Shown here one piece after another: positions 35,656-46,967 of a stretch of 64,000 bases of DNA (positions are counted from its first letter, which is position 1; the number at the start of each line of letters is the position of its first letter). A program made the translations under genes and the position numbers. The DNA is from Dipteronia dyeriana (taxonomy: Eukaryota; Streptophyta; Magnoliopsida; Sapindales; Sapindaceae), in NCBI GenBank assembly GCA_032871835.1, contig CM065299.1, forward strand, positions 744,001 through 808,000. Reading direction: 5' to 3'. The notes under the pieces are model-generated. The model was not told the DNA's origin, ran no database searches, and was given only the letters and a program-made list of their open reading frames with translations.

Positions 35656-36112
35656 GATGTAGTGTCCTTTTGTATCTTGAACATGACTATTTCCATTGAA
35701 ACTTAGTTAAACTTTCGTTTTCAAAAAATGACATTGATTATGTAAAATAACACAGTAGCATTTACCTGGCTTGAGTAGCCTGCTGTAAAACCTTGAAAAT
35801 ATCTTCTATACTAGGAACATCAACAATCATGAGGTTAGTGAAGTAATGGTTCCCATTTGAATCACTTTTGATTTCGCACTCCTGTTTTTGCAATGAGTGT
35901 TTTCGCTCCGAGTTTGAAACAGGGGTCAACGAAGCACGGATTTTCTCGTTGTATATTTCCAACACTGATGCCTACAAAGTTTGAGAACATATGGTTAGAA
36001 GTTTGATCATCACAACAAAAAATAACCAAATAGTAAAAGAGTGGTTACCTGAAGTTTGAATTCCAAACCCAGTGAAGAAAGGGACAGGGTAGTCTAGAAT
36101 ATCTGTTCACGC
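35656..36112 (-). pseudogene. Kinesin-14 fragment, copy 9 (EIYNE exon, open)
   Basis: The exon at 35965-35762 is an uninterrupted 67-codon frame: MLEIYNEKIRASLTP, ERKHSLQKQECEIKSD, FTNLMIVDVPSIEDI and QQATQAR. This is the kinesin-14 motor segment after the P-loop, normally followed by switch I. It ends at 36112 in the start of the P-loop exon and joins the 3' flank of another copy. Confidence 0.75.
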
Positions 36113-36400
36113 ATGTGTTGTATTAATAGTGAATGTTTATGATATTGTGAATCTGAATCAAAACCATCAGTGATTTATTTTGATTTTGTTAGGACTAACA
36201 GCCTAAACTCAAGCTCTCATCTTTAAAAGTGATTCTTGTTGGGAAATTCTACTCACTTTGACAATGGGCATATATGTTGTATTATGCATATTATCTATAT
36301 TGTTACAGATCAAAGGTGCACATTGGACACATCAGTGTACATATTACAAGGCAAAGAAAAAATATAGCCTAAAAGTGCACAACTGGTTTTATAAGCTGTA
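36113..36400 (+). repeat. Kinesin-array 3' flank fragment, left arm of a palindrome
   Basis: It contains only the flank found downstream of the tail exon in copies 1, 6, 11 and 15 (GTGAATCTGAATCAAAACC to CTGTATTTTTAC). With 36410-36640 it forms an inverted repeat of about 230 bases per arm around a short centre. No coding sequence. Confidence 0.75.
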
Positions 36401-37810
36401 TTTTTACTTTGCCTTGTAAAATGTGCACTGATGTGCCCATTATACACCTTTGATCTGTAACAATATAGATAATATGCAGAATACAATAGATATACTTATT
36501 ATTAAAGTGTGTAAATTTCCCAGCAAGAATCACTCTTAAAGATGAGAGCTTAAGCTTAGGCTGTCAGTCCTAACAAAATCAAAATAAATTGCTGATGGTT
36601 TTGATTCAGATTCACATTATGATATACATTTATTATAAAGACTTTATCCACAGAATCCGCTAATATTGACTCCCAAAAACTTTTTATGTCTCCCAAAATT
36701 AAAACACTTATCAAATCAAAGACACGAAACATAATAGAAATAGAAAACTTTTTAACATTTGTTCACAAAATGGTGGATTTACGTCTACCTTAACATATAC
36801 ATCATAAGAATTACCTATCAACCATCCCTTACGACAAGTACCGTGGTGATTTAAACCTGCTCAACATCGAAGAAATACCACACCGGGGCGATTTCAAACT
36901 ACTCAACCTTAAAGAATCACCACGGTGGGCTGATTTCAAACTGCTCTACTTCGATAGTTTATCACGCCTTAATGACATATCTAGCTGTGAAAACGTCTTT
37001 TTGTCATGGTCCTTAACATCGTTGGCGAATTTTAGTGAATTTAGAGACTGAATGGTCGAAGAAGAATCGAGTAAGATATTAATAAACATAAAGGTTTTGC
37101 AGTCATTGCCCAGAAAAGGTTGTTTAAAAAATTAATTGATGTTCAAATGATGTCCACATATTCGAAAATGAACTTAGAGTTAAATAGAAAATGTATGTGA
37201 ATGTTAGCATGGACGGCTCTATAAAAAGTTTACCTCAAGAAGATGTGTTAACTTTGAGTTCCTAAAAGGAACATGGTTCTGCTTCGTTACCAAGGCTTTC
37301 ATGATAAAACGCAAAGTTAACAAACTCAAATTTATTATCTGATTACCTTGCTTAAGCAGCCTGCCTTAAAACCCTAGAAATATCTTCTATACTGGGAACA
37401 TCAACAATCCTGAGGTTAGTGACGTAATGGTTCCCATTTGAATCACTTTTGATTTCGCACTCCTGCTTTCGCAATGAGTGTTTTCGCTCCGAGTTTGAAG
37501 CAGGGGTCAACAAATTACGGATCTCCTCATTGTATATTTCCAACACTGATGCCTACAAAGTTTGAGAACATATGGTTAGAAGTTTGATCAGCACAACGAA
37601 AAATAAAAAAAATAGTAGGACAATGGTTACCTGCAGTTTGAATTCCCAACCCAGTGAAGAAAGAGACTCGTAGTCTAGAATATCTGTTCAAGAGACCGAA
37701 GTATCACCCATTTCTGCTCTGAGCCTTCTGGTCCACCTGTCATTGTATATGTATTCCTAAAACCTGTCTGACCATAAGAAATATACAGGCCTGCCAAAAA
37801 TACAACACAT
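36401..37810 (-). pseudogene. Kinesin-14 fragment, copy 10
   Basis: From right to left: P-loop exon (37800-37685, [20 protein letters not shown], Walker A lost, then WVILRSLEQIF), EIYNE exon (37546-37350, open, EIYNEEIRNLLTP and RQAA), then a deletion of switch I and switch II exons at about 37345, the VPFRNSKL exon (37335-37235), and last exon and tail (37100-36830). Confidence 0.75.
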
Positions 37811-39030
37811 GAGTGATTTATTACACTCTCGAACGTTTTTATGTTGACATTCTCTTGCTTTGTCAGAGCATTAAACAACAATTGCAAGGAGCTCTAAACT
37901 TGATTGATTTAGCTGGAAATGTGTTGGCACACAAGAGTGATCAGTATAAGGAAAGTAAGGTGTCTTTTTTTTAAGTAACCATTTGGAAGTGCATCATCCG
38001 TTTGAATCTTCAACTCAACATTTTATATCATCAATCTTCAGGTTTTGTGTATTTCATATGATCGTGTTGACTTTTTTTTAATAATCAGGCAATAAATTTG
38101 AGTTTGTTAACTTTGTGTGCTGTCATGAAAACCTTGCTAACGAAGCAGAACCGTGTTCCTGTTAGGAACTCAAAGTTAACACATCTTCTTAAGGTAAACT
38201 TTTAATAAAGTCGTCCACATTAACCTTCACATACATTTTCTATTTTACTCGAAGTTTATTTTCGAATAAGTGGACATCATTTTAACATCAATTAATTTTT
38301 TGAACAGCCTTTTCTAGGCTAGGACTGCAAAAATCCTTATGTTTATCAAAATCTCACCTCATCCTTCTTTGATCATTCAATCTTTGAACGACTAAAATTC
38401 GCCAACGATGTTAAGGACCGTGTAAAATGGACGTTTCAGCAGCCAGAGATGTCTTTACGGCGTGATAAACTATCTAAGTTGAACGGTTTGAAATCACCCT
38501 ACGTGGTGATTCTTCAAGGTTAAGTAGTTTAAAATCGCCCCGGCATGGTAAATATTTGATGTTGAGCAGTTTCAAATCTGCAAGTTGCTTGTCGTAAGGG
38601 ATGGTTGATTGGTAATTCATCGGATGTTAAATGTTAAGGTAGATGTAAATCCATTATTATCGTCAACGGATGTTGAAAAGTGTACTGTTTTCTCTTATGC
38701 TTCGTGTCTTTTGATTTGATAAGCGCTTTAATTTTTCGACACATATAACAGGTTTTTTTGATTTAGAATTAACGGATTCTTTAGATAAAACCTTAGTAGT
38801 GAATGTAAATCATAATGTGCCTCTGAATCAAAACCATTAGTGATTTATTTTGATTTTGTTAGGACTGACAACCTAAGCTCAAGCTCTAATCTTTTCGAGT
38901 GGGGAACTTCTAGTCGCTTTTACAACGGGTACATCTGTTGTATTCTGCATATTATCTATATTGTTACAGCTTAAAGGTGTGCAATGGGCACATCAGTGCA
39001 CATATTACAAGGCAAAGAAAAAAAACCTAA
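37811..39030 (+). pseudogene. Kinesin-14 fragment, copy 11 (left arm of the largest palindrome)
   Basis: Switch II exon (37875-37965, ALNLIDLAGNVLAHKSD), exon 38092-38193 (INLSLLTLCAVMKTLLTKQ, VPVRNSKLTHLLK), last exon from about 38325 (damaged at the start; RTFQ-like changes), tail and 3' flank. Copy 12 mirrors the whole of it at 39045-40245, so this is one arm of a 1.2-kb inverted repeat. Confidence 0.75.
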
Positions 39031-40245
39031 AAGTGCACAACTGGTTTTTTAAGTTGTATTTTTACTTTGCCTCGTAAAATGTGCACTGATGTGCCAATTG
39101 TGCACCTTTGATCAGTAACGATATAAATAATATGCAGAATACAACAGATATTCCCATTGTCAAAATGAGTAGAATTTCCCAGCAAGAATCACTCTTAAAG
39201 ATGAGAACTTGAGCTTAGGCTGTCAGTCCTAACGAAATCAAAATAAAGCGCTAATGGTTTTGATTCAGATTCACATTATGATATACATTCATTATTAAGA
39301 CTTTATCCACAGAATCCATTAATTCTCCCAAAATTCAAACACTTATCAAATCAAAGACACGAAACATAATAGAAGAAGAAAACTTTTCAACATTTGTTCA
39401 CGAAAATGGTGGATTTACGTCTACATTAAAATATAACATCAGAACAATTACCAATTAACCATCCCTTACGACAAGCAACGTGGAGATTAGAAACCGCTCA
39501 ACATCGAAGAAATACCATGCCGAGGCGATTTCAAACTACTCAACCTTGAAGAATCACCACGGTGGGTGATTTCAAACCGCTCAACTTAGATAGTTTATCA
39601 CGCCGTAAAGACTTCTAGGGATGCTGAAACGTCCAATTTTCTCGGTCCTTAACATCGTTGGCGAATTTTATTGCGTTCAAAGACTGAATGATCAAAGAAG
39701 GATCAGGTGAGATTTTGAAAAACAAAAGGGTTTTGCAGTCTTTGCCTAGAAAAGGCTGTTCAAAAAACTAATTCATGTTAAAATGATGTTCACTGATTCG
39801 AAAATAAACTTCGAATAAAATAGAAAATGTATTTTAAGGATAGTATGGACTATTATATTAAAAGATTATCTTAACAAGATGTGTTAACTTTGAATTTCTA
39901 AAAGAAACATGGTTCTGCTTTATTACCAAGGTTTTCATGATAGCACGCAAAGTTAACAAACTCAAATTTATTGTCTGATTATAAAAAAAAAGTCGACATG
40001 ATCGTATGAAATGCACAAAACCCGAAGATTGATGATATGAAATGCTAAGTTGAAGATTCAAATAGATAATGCACTTCTAAATGGTTACTTAAAAAAAAAA
40101 AGACACATTACTCTCCTTATGCTGATCACTTTGGTGTGCCAACTCATTTCCACCTAAATCAAATAAGTTTAAAGCTCCTTGCAATTGTTGTCTAGTGCTC
40201 TGACAAAGCAAGAGAATGTCACATAAAAACGTTCGAGAGTGTAAT
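39031..40245 (-). pseudogene. Kinesin-14 fragment, copy 12 (right arm of the largest palindrome)
   Basis: Mirror of copy 11. From right to left: switch II exon (40205-40105, LNLFDLGGNELAHQSD-like), exon 39985-39880 (INLSLLTLRAIMKTLVIKQ, HVSFRNSKLTHL), and last exon and tail (39740-39480). It ends in 3' flank at the centre near 39035. It lacks P-loop, EIYNE and switch I parts. Confidence 0.75.
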
Positions 40246-40503
40246 AAAACATGCGTGTGTTGTATTTTTGGCAGGCCTGTATATTTCTTATGGTCAGACA
40301 GGCTCTAGGAAAACATATACAATGATAGGTGAACCAGAAGGCTCAGAGCAGAAAGGGGTGATACATCGATCTCTTTTACAGATATTTTAGACTACCCAGT
40401 CCCTTTCTTCACTGGGTTGGGAATTCAAACTGTAGGTAACCACTATCCTACTATTTGGTTATTTTTCGTTGTGCTGATCAAAATTCTAACCATATGTTCT
40501 CAA
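40246..40503 (+). pseudogene. Kinesin-14 fragment, copy 13 (P-loop exon)
   Basis: After a TTTTTGGCAG acceptor the exon reads [20 protein letters not shown], then [17 protein letters not shown]. Walker A has Arg in place of the second glycine. It ends in the following intron. Copy 14, inverted, repeats the same exon at once, making a small palindrome around 40503. Confidence 0.75.
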
Positions 40504-40660
40504 AGAGACTGGGTAGTCTAGAATATCTGTAAAAGAGACCGAGGTATCACCCCTTTTTGCTCTGAGCCTTCTGGTCCATCGATCATTGTATATGTTTTCC
40601 TAAAGCCTGTCTGACTATAAGAAATATACAGGCCTGCCAAAAATACAACACATGCGTGTT
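40504..40660 (-). pseudogene. Kinesin-14 fragment, copy 14 (P-loop exon)
   Basis: The minus-strand frame gives [20 protein letters not shown] and [17 protein letters not shown]. The Walker A lysine-threonine pair is kept, but two glycines are replaced. It is an inverted partner of copy 13 and joins the upstream intron of copy 15. Confidence 0.75.
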
Positions 40661-41698
40661 TTATTACACTCTCGAACGTTTTTATGTTGACATTCTTTTG
40701 CTTTGTCAGAGCACTAGACAACAAGTGCAAAGAGCTTTAAACTTAATTGATTTAGATAGAAATGAGTTGGCACACCAAAGTGATCAGCATAAGGAAAGTA
40801 AGGTGTTTTTTTTAAGTAACCATTTAGAAGTGCATTATCTATTTGAATCTTCAACTCAGCATTTCATATCATCAATCTTAGGGTTTTGTGCATTTCATCC
40901 GATCATGTCGACTTTTTTTTATAATCAGGCAATAAATTTAAGTTTGTTAACTTTGCATGCTGTCATGAAAACCTTGGTAATAAAGCAGAACTATGTTCCT
41001 TTTAGAAACTCAAAGTTAACACATCTTGTTAAGATAATCGTCCATACTATCCATCAAATACATTTTCAATTTTATTCGAAGTTTATTTTCGAATCAGTGG
41101 ACATCATTTTAACATGAATTAGTGTTTTGAACAGCCTTTTCTAGGCAAAGATTGCAAAACCCTTATGTTTATCAATATCTCACCTGATTCTTCTTTGATC
41201 ATTCAGTCTTTGAACGCACCAAAATTCGCCAACGATGTTAAGGACCTTGAAAAATGGACGTTTCAGCAGCCAGAGATGTCTTTACGGCGTGATAAACTAT
41301 CTAAGTTGAGCAGTTTGAAATCACCCACTGTGGTGATTCTTCAAGGTTGAGCAGTTTGAAATCACCCCGACATGGTAAATATTAAATGTTGAGCGGTTTC
41401 AAATCTCCATGTTGCTTGTCGTAAGGAATGGTTGATTGGTAATTCATCTGATGTTATATGTTAAGGTAGATGTAAATCAATTATTATCGTCAACAAATGT
41501 TGAAAAGTTTACAGTTTTCTATGTTTCGTGTATTTGATTTGATAAGTGTTTTAATTTTAGAAGACATAAAAAAAATTTGGGAGTCATATTTAGTAGATTC
41601 TGTAGATAAAGTTTTAATAGTGAATGTTTATCATAATGTGAATCTGAATCAAAACCATTAGCGATTTATTTTGATTTTGTTAGGACTGACAACCTAGC
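40661..41698 (+). pseudogene. Kinesin-14 fragment, copy 15
   Basis: Switch II exon (about 40715-40803, [18 protein letters not shown]), retained intron open in the same frame, exon 40928-41032 (INLSLLTLHAVMKTLVIKQ, YVPFRNSKLTHLVK), then the last exon from about 41153 (MFINISPDSSLIIQSLNAP and KFANDVKDLEK), and a tail ending at 41348. The switch II glycine of DLAGSE is changed. It cannot form a motor without the P-loop part. Confidence 0.8.
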
Positions 41699-41788
41699 AT
41701 TTTGATTTATTATATTTTGATTTTTTTTATGTAAACATTTAGAAGTACATCATCCGTTTGAATCCTCAACTTAGCATTACATATTATT
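41699..41788 (+). repeat. Last kinesin intron fragment, junction with DUF936 pseudogene
   Basis: It holds the intron sequence found after the switch II exon (TAGAAGTACATCATCCGTTTG) and stops at CATTACATATTAT (41788). The next base belongs to the DUF936 pseudogene on the other strand. Confidence 0.65.
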
Positions 41789-44700
41789 TGTAAGCAACAA
41801 ATAACAGCCTCCAGAGTTGATGCTTATTTTATTGCACGTATGGAAGCCAGCAAAGCAACATTACTGTGAAACACAGCTTCCTGAAAGCATCAAGAGCAAA
41901 TGAAGTCAAACTAAGAATATGGCATCGCATGAAATAACACATTACCAACAAATGGATTTAATTGCACCTTTCCAAGGTCCTGAATGGCAGGAGGCAACAC
42001 ACCCAATGAAATTCTCTGATTAGATCAAGTTTTGAAATTTAGGGGCACCTTCACAAGATGGTCTGGGACGTTTATCTTAGTTGAGGGTTTGAGGTCTTCT
42101 TTTGAAGGCATTTTCATTGACTTCGATGAATATTTATCATTTTTGTTGGTCAGTGGTGAAATACTAAAACTTAGGCGCTTCATTGATGAAACAATCTTCA
42201 TCCACTTTACATAAGAGACATGCACAAAGAGTACCAAGTTGCAAAAATTAACTTCAAAATTTTCATAATGTAGGTTGAGAATGGTTGTTGCAATCACAAT
42301 AATTAGCATGTAACCTGCAAAAAGTGTAAATCTGCAACTACCACTCTGATAGATAACAAAGCCAAAGAGCTCTCACAACCTCATAATCAAAGAAAGATCA
42401 GTAAAATACTAAAATGTGAGCATAAAAACTGGCATTCATATGTGTTTCAATTATTTTGTCAAAATCTCCGGATTACCTAAACATATCATGCAATGCTAAT
42501 ATATTAAGTTTATATTATACGATGGCCTGGGACGTTTATATTAGTTGAGGGTTTGAGGTCTTCTTTTGAAGGCATTTTCATTGACTTCGGTGAATATTTA
42601 TCATTTTTGTTGGTAAGTGGTGAAATACTAAGTCTAAAACTTAAGCACTTCATTGATGAAACATTCTTAGAAGAATATTTTTTATCAGAATCAAGCTGCA
42701 GCAACATCCACTTTACATAAGAGACATGCACAGAGTACCAAGTTGCAAAAATTAACTTCAAAATTTTCATAATGTAGGTTGAGAATGGTTGTTGCAATCA
42801 CAATAATTAGCATGTAACCTGCATGAGTGTAAATCTGCAACTACCACTCTCTGATAGATAACAAAGCCAAAGAGCTCTCACAACCTCATAATCAAAGATC
42901 AGTAAAATACTAAAATGTGGAGCATAAAAACTGGCATTCATATCTGTTTCAGTTATTTTGTCAAAATCTCCGGATTACCTAAACATATCATGCAATGCTA
43001 ATATATTAAGTTTATATTATAAGATGGTCTGGGACGTTTATCTTAGTTGAGGGTTTGAGGTCTTCTTTTGAAGGCATTTTCATTGACTTCGGTGAATATT
43101 TATCATTTTTGTTGGTCAGTGGTGAAATACTAAAAGTCTAAAACTTAGGCACTTCATTGATGAAACATTCTTAGAAGAATCTTTTTTATCAGAATCAAGC
43201 TGCAGCAACATCCACTTTACATAAGAGACATGCACAAAGAGTACCAAGTTGCAAAAGTTAACTTCAAAATTTTCATAATGTAGGTTGAGAATGGTTGTTG
43301 CAATCACAATAATTAGCATGTAACCTACGGGAGTGTAAATCTGCAACTACCACTCTTTGATAGATAACAAAGCCAAAGAGCTCTCACAACCTCATAATCA
43401 AAGGAAGATCAGTAAAATACTAAAATGTGGAGCATAAAAACTGGCATTCATATCTGTTTCAGTTATTTTGTCAAAATCTTCGGATTACCTAAACATATCA
43501 TGCAATGCTAATATATTAAGTTTATATTAAAAGATGGTCTGGGACGTTTATCTTAGTTGAGGGTTTGAGGTCTTCTTTTGAAGGCATTTTCATTGACTTC
43601 GGTGAATATTTATCATTTTTGTTGGTCAGTGGTGAAATACTAAAAGTCTAAAACTTAGGCACTTCATTGATGAAACATTCTTAGAAGAATCTTTTTTATC
43701 AGAATCAAGCTGCAGCAACATCCACTTTACATAAGAGACATGCACAAAGAGTACCAAGTTGCAAAAGTTAACTTCAAAATTTTCATAATGTAGGTTGAGA
43801 ATGGTTGTTGCAATCACAATAATTAGCATGTAACCTACGGGAGTGTAAATCTGCAACTACCACTCTCTGATAGATAACAAAGCCAAAGAGCTCTCACAAT
43901 CTCATAATCAAAGGAAGATCAGTAAAATACTAAAATGTGAAGCATAAAAACTGGCATTCATATCTGTTTCAGTTATTTTGTCAAAATCTCCGTATTACCT
44001 AAACATATCATGCAATGCTAATATATTAAGTTTATAAACAGAGATTGACCCAATAAAAACATATGTTTAAGAGTGCATTTTCAAACAACCACTTATCTGC
44101 ACTGGAAAAAGAGCCTTGAAATGCAGGTAAGAAGAAATACAGCAGTAGACCAAGCAACAGAACAAATATCGGAAAGCTCAGAGAGAATAATAAACAAAAG
44201 TAAAGCAAAATGAGATGTTGCAACTTACAGAAAGTGCATTATGCGGGGACTTGTTGAAACTTTGTTTTGGCTTGGAAGAAGAAGTAATCTTGGAAGTGGG
44301 TTTGGGGGTAGGACTGTGATCCCAAGCTCTTCTAGCAGAATCCAAACTCAAATCTCCTCAACCCCAAATCCAAACTCTCTGTTTTCTTATTTCCAACTTT
44401 ATCATCCTTGCTCACTCTCTTGGACTTGGTCTTTGAATCCGCTGTCCTCTTAACCAAGCCATTTTCTTGGCATTCTTAAAATTCAAAGTTGCCCCAAGTT
44501 GCAGCAAATCACTTGACACCAAATCCTTAGGAGTTCCAACACAAGGCCTTCTTAGGCACTACCTTTAACCCAGAAACAACCGGCACAGGGGTCCCCAAAT
44601 CAAAGCGAGAGAAGTAGAGGAACTGCCCCAGTTGAATCTTGCCACTGAAAATCAAGTCACGGTCTTGGGGAGAGATGGAAACATAAGCGGAATGGAGAGA

Positions 44701-44871
44701 GTCAGAGAGCTTCAAGAAGAAGCCTCTGGTGCGAAAGGGGTCGTCGTCGAGGGAGGGAACAATCTCGATGACCTGAAGAAGAGCAGAACGGTGCTGTCCC
44801 GTGACTTTGAAGTTGGTGTTGCCGGCATTGTCCAGAAGCTTAGAAAGCACTCCCGTAGTTAATGAAGCCAT
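41789..44871 (-). pseudogene. DUF936 family gene, frameshifted and internally amplified
   Basis: The minus-strand ATG at 44871 starts [18 protein letters not shown], then [39 protein letters not shown] and [10 protein letters not shown], the N-terminal signature of plant DUF936 proteins (function unknown). At about 44560 an extra base shifts the frame, so [16 protein letters not shown] follows only in another frame. Exon 1 ends near 44231 at a GTAAGT donor. A later exon near 42160-41800 gives VPDHLVKVPLNFKT, a stop, then GVLPPAIQDLGKV and NVALLASIRAI, the conserved C-terminal part. In between, an intron/exon segment is repeated four times. The end is cut by the kinesin array. It is a dead gene. 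Confidence 0.85.
42040..44038 (-). repeat. Four tandem copies of a DUF936 intron/exon segment, about 500 bases each
   Basis: Unit starts (+ strand GATGGTCTGGGACGTTTAT or variant) lie at about 42057, 42522, 43023 and 43534. Unit lengths are about 465, 501, 511 and 505 bases. On the minus strand each holds about 350 bases of intron, an acceptor TTGCTGCAG and the start of an exon (LDSDKKDSSKNVSSMKCLSF, then KMPSKEDLKPSTKINVP). The two right-hand units are nearly identical. The left-most unit lacks the DSDKK stretch and alone runs on into the rest of the exon, so it carries the original 3' border. Confidence 0.85.
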
Positions 44872-45914
44872 GTGATATTGCTGCAAGTACAAAGACAGCA
44901 TAGAGATTGAGAGAAATGGAAAAGGGTTTGGTGTTTGTTGGGTACCGAATCTCAATAAGGCATTAATTGACACAAGACAGGTGTCATATGAAGACATGTT
45001 AGCACAAGGACGCATCTTTCTAGGTTTATCATGCAGAGGGAATATGGACAACATCTCTGCACTCGCGTATACTACTAAATTATTAGAACATAGATTAGCT
45101 AATAGCTATAGCATTACATGAAAAAACAAAAAAGAAAGTTTTTTTTATTTTATCTCATCTCCTAATGTTATATACTTACGTACAATATGTTATGCTCTGC
45201 ACGTGTTTCTCCTTTTTAACTTAGTAGTACAGTTACAGTGCAATGCAAGTGTGTGTCTTTTTCTGAGTTGAGGGTGGTGACTGTATTTTTTGATTTTTTT
45301 CCTTGTCCGTTGATTAGATTCTCAAGGATATATCACAATCAAGTCAGACTTGCAGGTTTTGAGCTATGAGCCTATGACACTGCGTGCCTGCAAACATCAG
45401 GCAGTTTGGACAGTGATGGGTGAACTGCTTAAAAATAGCCATGCCTTATCAGTGGCCACCACACTATGCTTCTCTGTGGTCCATCATTCTTTCTAAAGGG
45501 ATTATAAATCAGTAATCAAGTTGTCTTTTTTACTCCTGATCAGTAAACTCCATGTAATTATTGGGTTAAAACTTAAAATTTATAAATCCAACAAGGCCCA
45601 AGCCGATCCAATTTACCAAACCCTAAACAGGTCAATATTAAACGCTAATTAGAGATTTCAAGCAAACCTTTAAAATCCTGTTTCCAGCTTTCAATCAAAG
45701 ACAATGAAACCCCATCGGTTTTGCAAGACAAACAAGCTGCCACACCAGAGATCTCCCAGTTCACCAGGTTTTTAAATTTCTTTTGTATTCTTATTTCTTT
45801 CAAAGATTTGCATCAGAGATTTTGGTCAAAATTATTTGGATTTTTGTTTTTATTATATTATGCAAAAACTTTTGGAGTTAGATAAATAATCCTAGAATCC
45901 ATAACTATAAGAAC
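44872..45914. other. Intergenic region between DUF936 pseudogene and F-box gene
   Basis: It holds the divergent upstream regions of both. AAACCCTAA (telo-box-like, near 45620) and the block TTTCAAAGATTTGCATCAGAG (about 45797-45817, also upstream of the remnant at 3495) lie on the F-box side. No other gene is seen. Confidence 0.45.
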
Positions 45915-46949
45915 ATGGAGGTTCTCTCACACACTAGTAAGATGAGAAAGATTGATCGGCTTAGCTATTTACCTGGACATATAATCTATCACATACCCTC
46001 TCTTATGGACACCAGGTATGCTGTTAGGACCTGTGTTTTGTCCAAGAATTGGAGGTACTCTTGGACTAATATCCACAGCCTCTATTTTTGTTGCGGTAGC
46101 TTTCCCAGTTGGATTGCTTTTCAGGGTTTTGTGACTCATGTTTTACACCATTACAAGGACTTGAATATGGTTAAACTTGAGTTCTATTGCTTTGATGGTG
46201 GTCTCGAGCAGTCGTCAGATAGCAATGCAATCATAGGGACACTTACGAGTACAGTTTTCGAGTATGCAATATCTCGTAGATTCAAAGAGCTCGAAACTGA
46301 TCTTGTGGACAACTTTCCTCAGACCCTTTTCAAATATCAAACTTTGAAGACACTCAAATTGGTGCAGCCAACAAAATTTTTAACTGAGTTATCTAGTTTT
46401 GCAACATTGACCACTTTGCAACTCCATTGGATTGAAATTGATCTGGAAAATGATACCCTCTCAGGTTGTTTGAACCTAGAAAATTTACTTTTAAGAGAAT
46501 GCACGGAGCTAGAAGGCACGGAACCAGTCATGAAGGAGTTTTCCATATCTGCTCCGCGGCTAGTTAATTTACAAATTTCAGGTTTATTGTTTGATGAAAT
46601 AATTATGATAAACGTGCCTAGACTAAAATTCTTTAACTTGAAGGGAACTTATCCTCTGTTTGTAAGTATGGTCTCATATTCGAGTCTTGAGAAGGTGAAT
46701 ATTCAAATGTCCCCAGCTGATGATGATATGATGCCTGAGTTCGAAATCGAAAAACTTTGGATGCAAAAATACGATTGGGGAATGATACTCATGGGTAGAG
46801 GTCTCTACCGTGTAAACTCATTTACATTTGTGCATCATTCTAAGGTAACTAACTTTTCACATTCTTTTTTAATTACTATGATCTTAGATTACACACATGA
46901 CTCATTTAGTATGAAAATTGAAATGTGGAATCGATACATGACTTGTTGA
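45915..46949 (+). CDS. F-box/LRR-repeat protein, compromised 3' end
   Basis: Exon 1 is 45915-46844 (310 codons): MEVLSHTSKMRKIDRLSYL, an F-box (IIYHIPSLMDTRYAVRT, LSKNWRYSW) and leucine-rich segments (TLKTLKLVQ, TTLQLHWIEI, NLENLLLREC, RLKFFNLKG). A GTAACT donor follows. Exon 2 should begin at 46968 (GEFVLYDN, as in relatives), but the bases before it are GG instead of AG, so the acceptor is lost. Reading through the intron adds 34 codons to a stop at 46949, which may be the actual product (344 residues). A retroelement fragment sits in the next intron, and a degraded third exon may lie at 48438. It may still make an F-box protein for SCF ligases, without its usual tail. Confidence 0.7.
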   Translation: MEVLSHTSKMRKIDRLSYLPGHIIYHIPSLMDTRYAVRTCVLSKNWRYSWTNIHSLYFCCGSFPSWIAFQGFVTHVLHHYKDLNMVKLEFYCFDGGLEQSSDSNAIIGTLTSTVFEYAISRRFKELETDLVDNFPQTLFKYQTLKTLKLVQPTKFLTELSSFATLTTLQLHWIEIDLENDTLSGCLNLENLLLRECTELEGTEPVMKEFSISAPRLVNLQISGLLFDEIIMINVPRLKFFNLKGTYPLFVSMVSYSSLEKVNIQMSPADDDMMPEFEIEKLWMQKYDWGMILMGRGLYRVNSFTFVHHSKVTNFSHSFLITMILDYTHDSFSMKIEMWNRYMTC

Positions 46950-46967
46950 ATGATCATAACTTGTCGG

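Noticed and set aside
42025..44040. CRISPR-like or satellite array
   Set aside because: Units are about 500 bases, only four, and contain DUF936 exon and intron sequence. CRISPR arrays are not expected in plant nuclear DNA.
44241..44862. + strand frames opposite the DUF936 exon
   Set aside because: The minus-strand DUF936 match is clear and these are its shadow.
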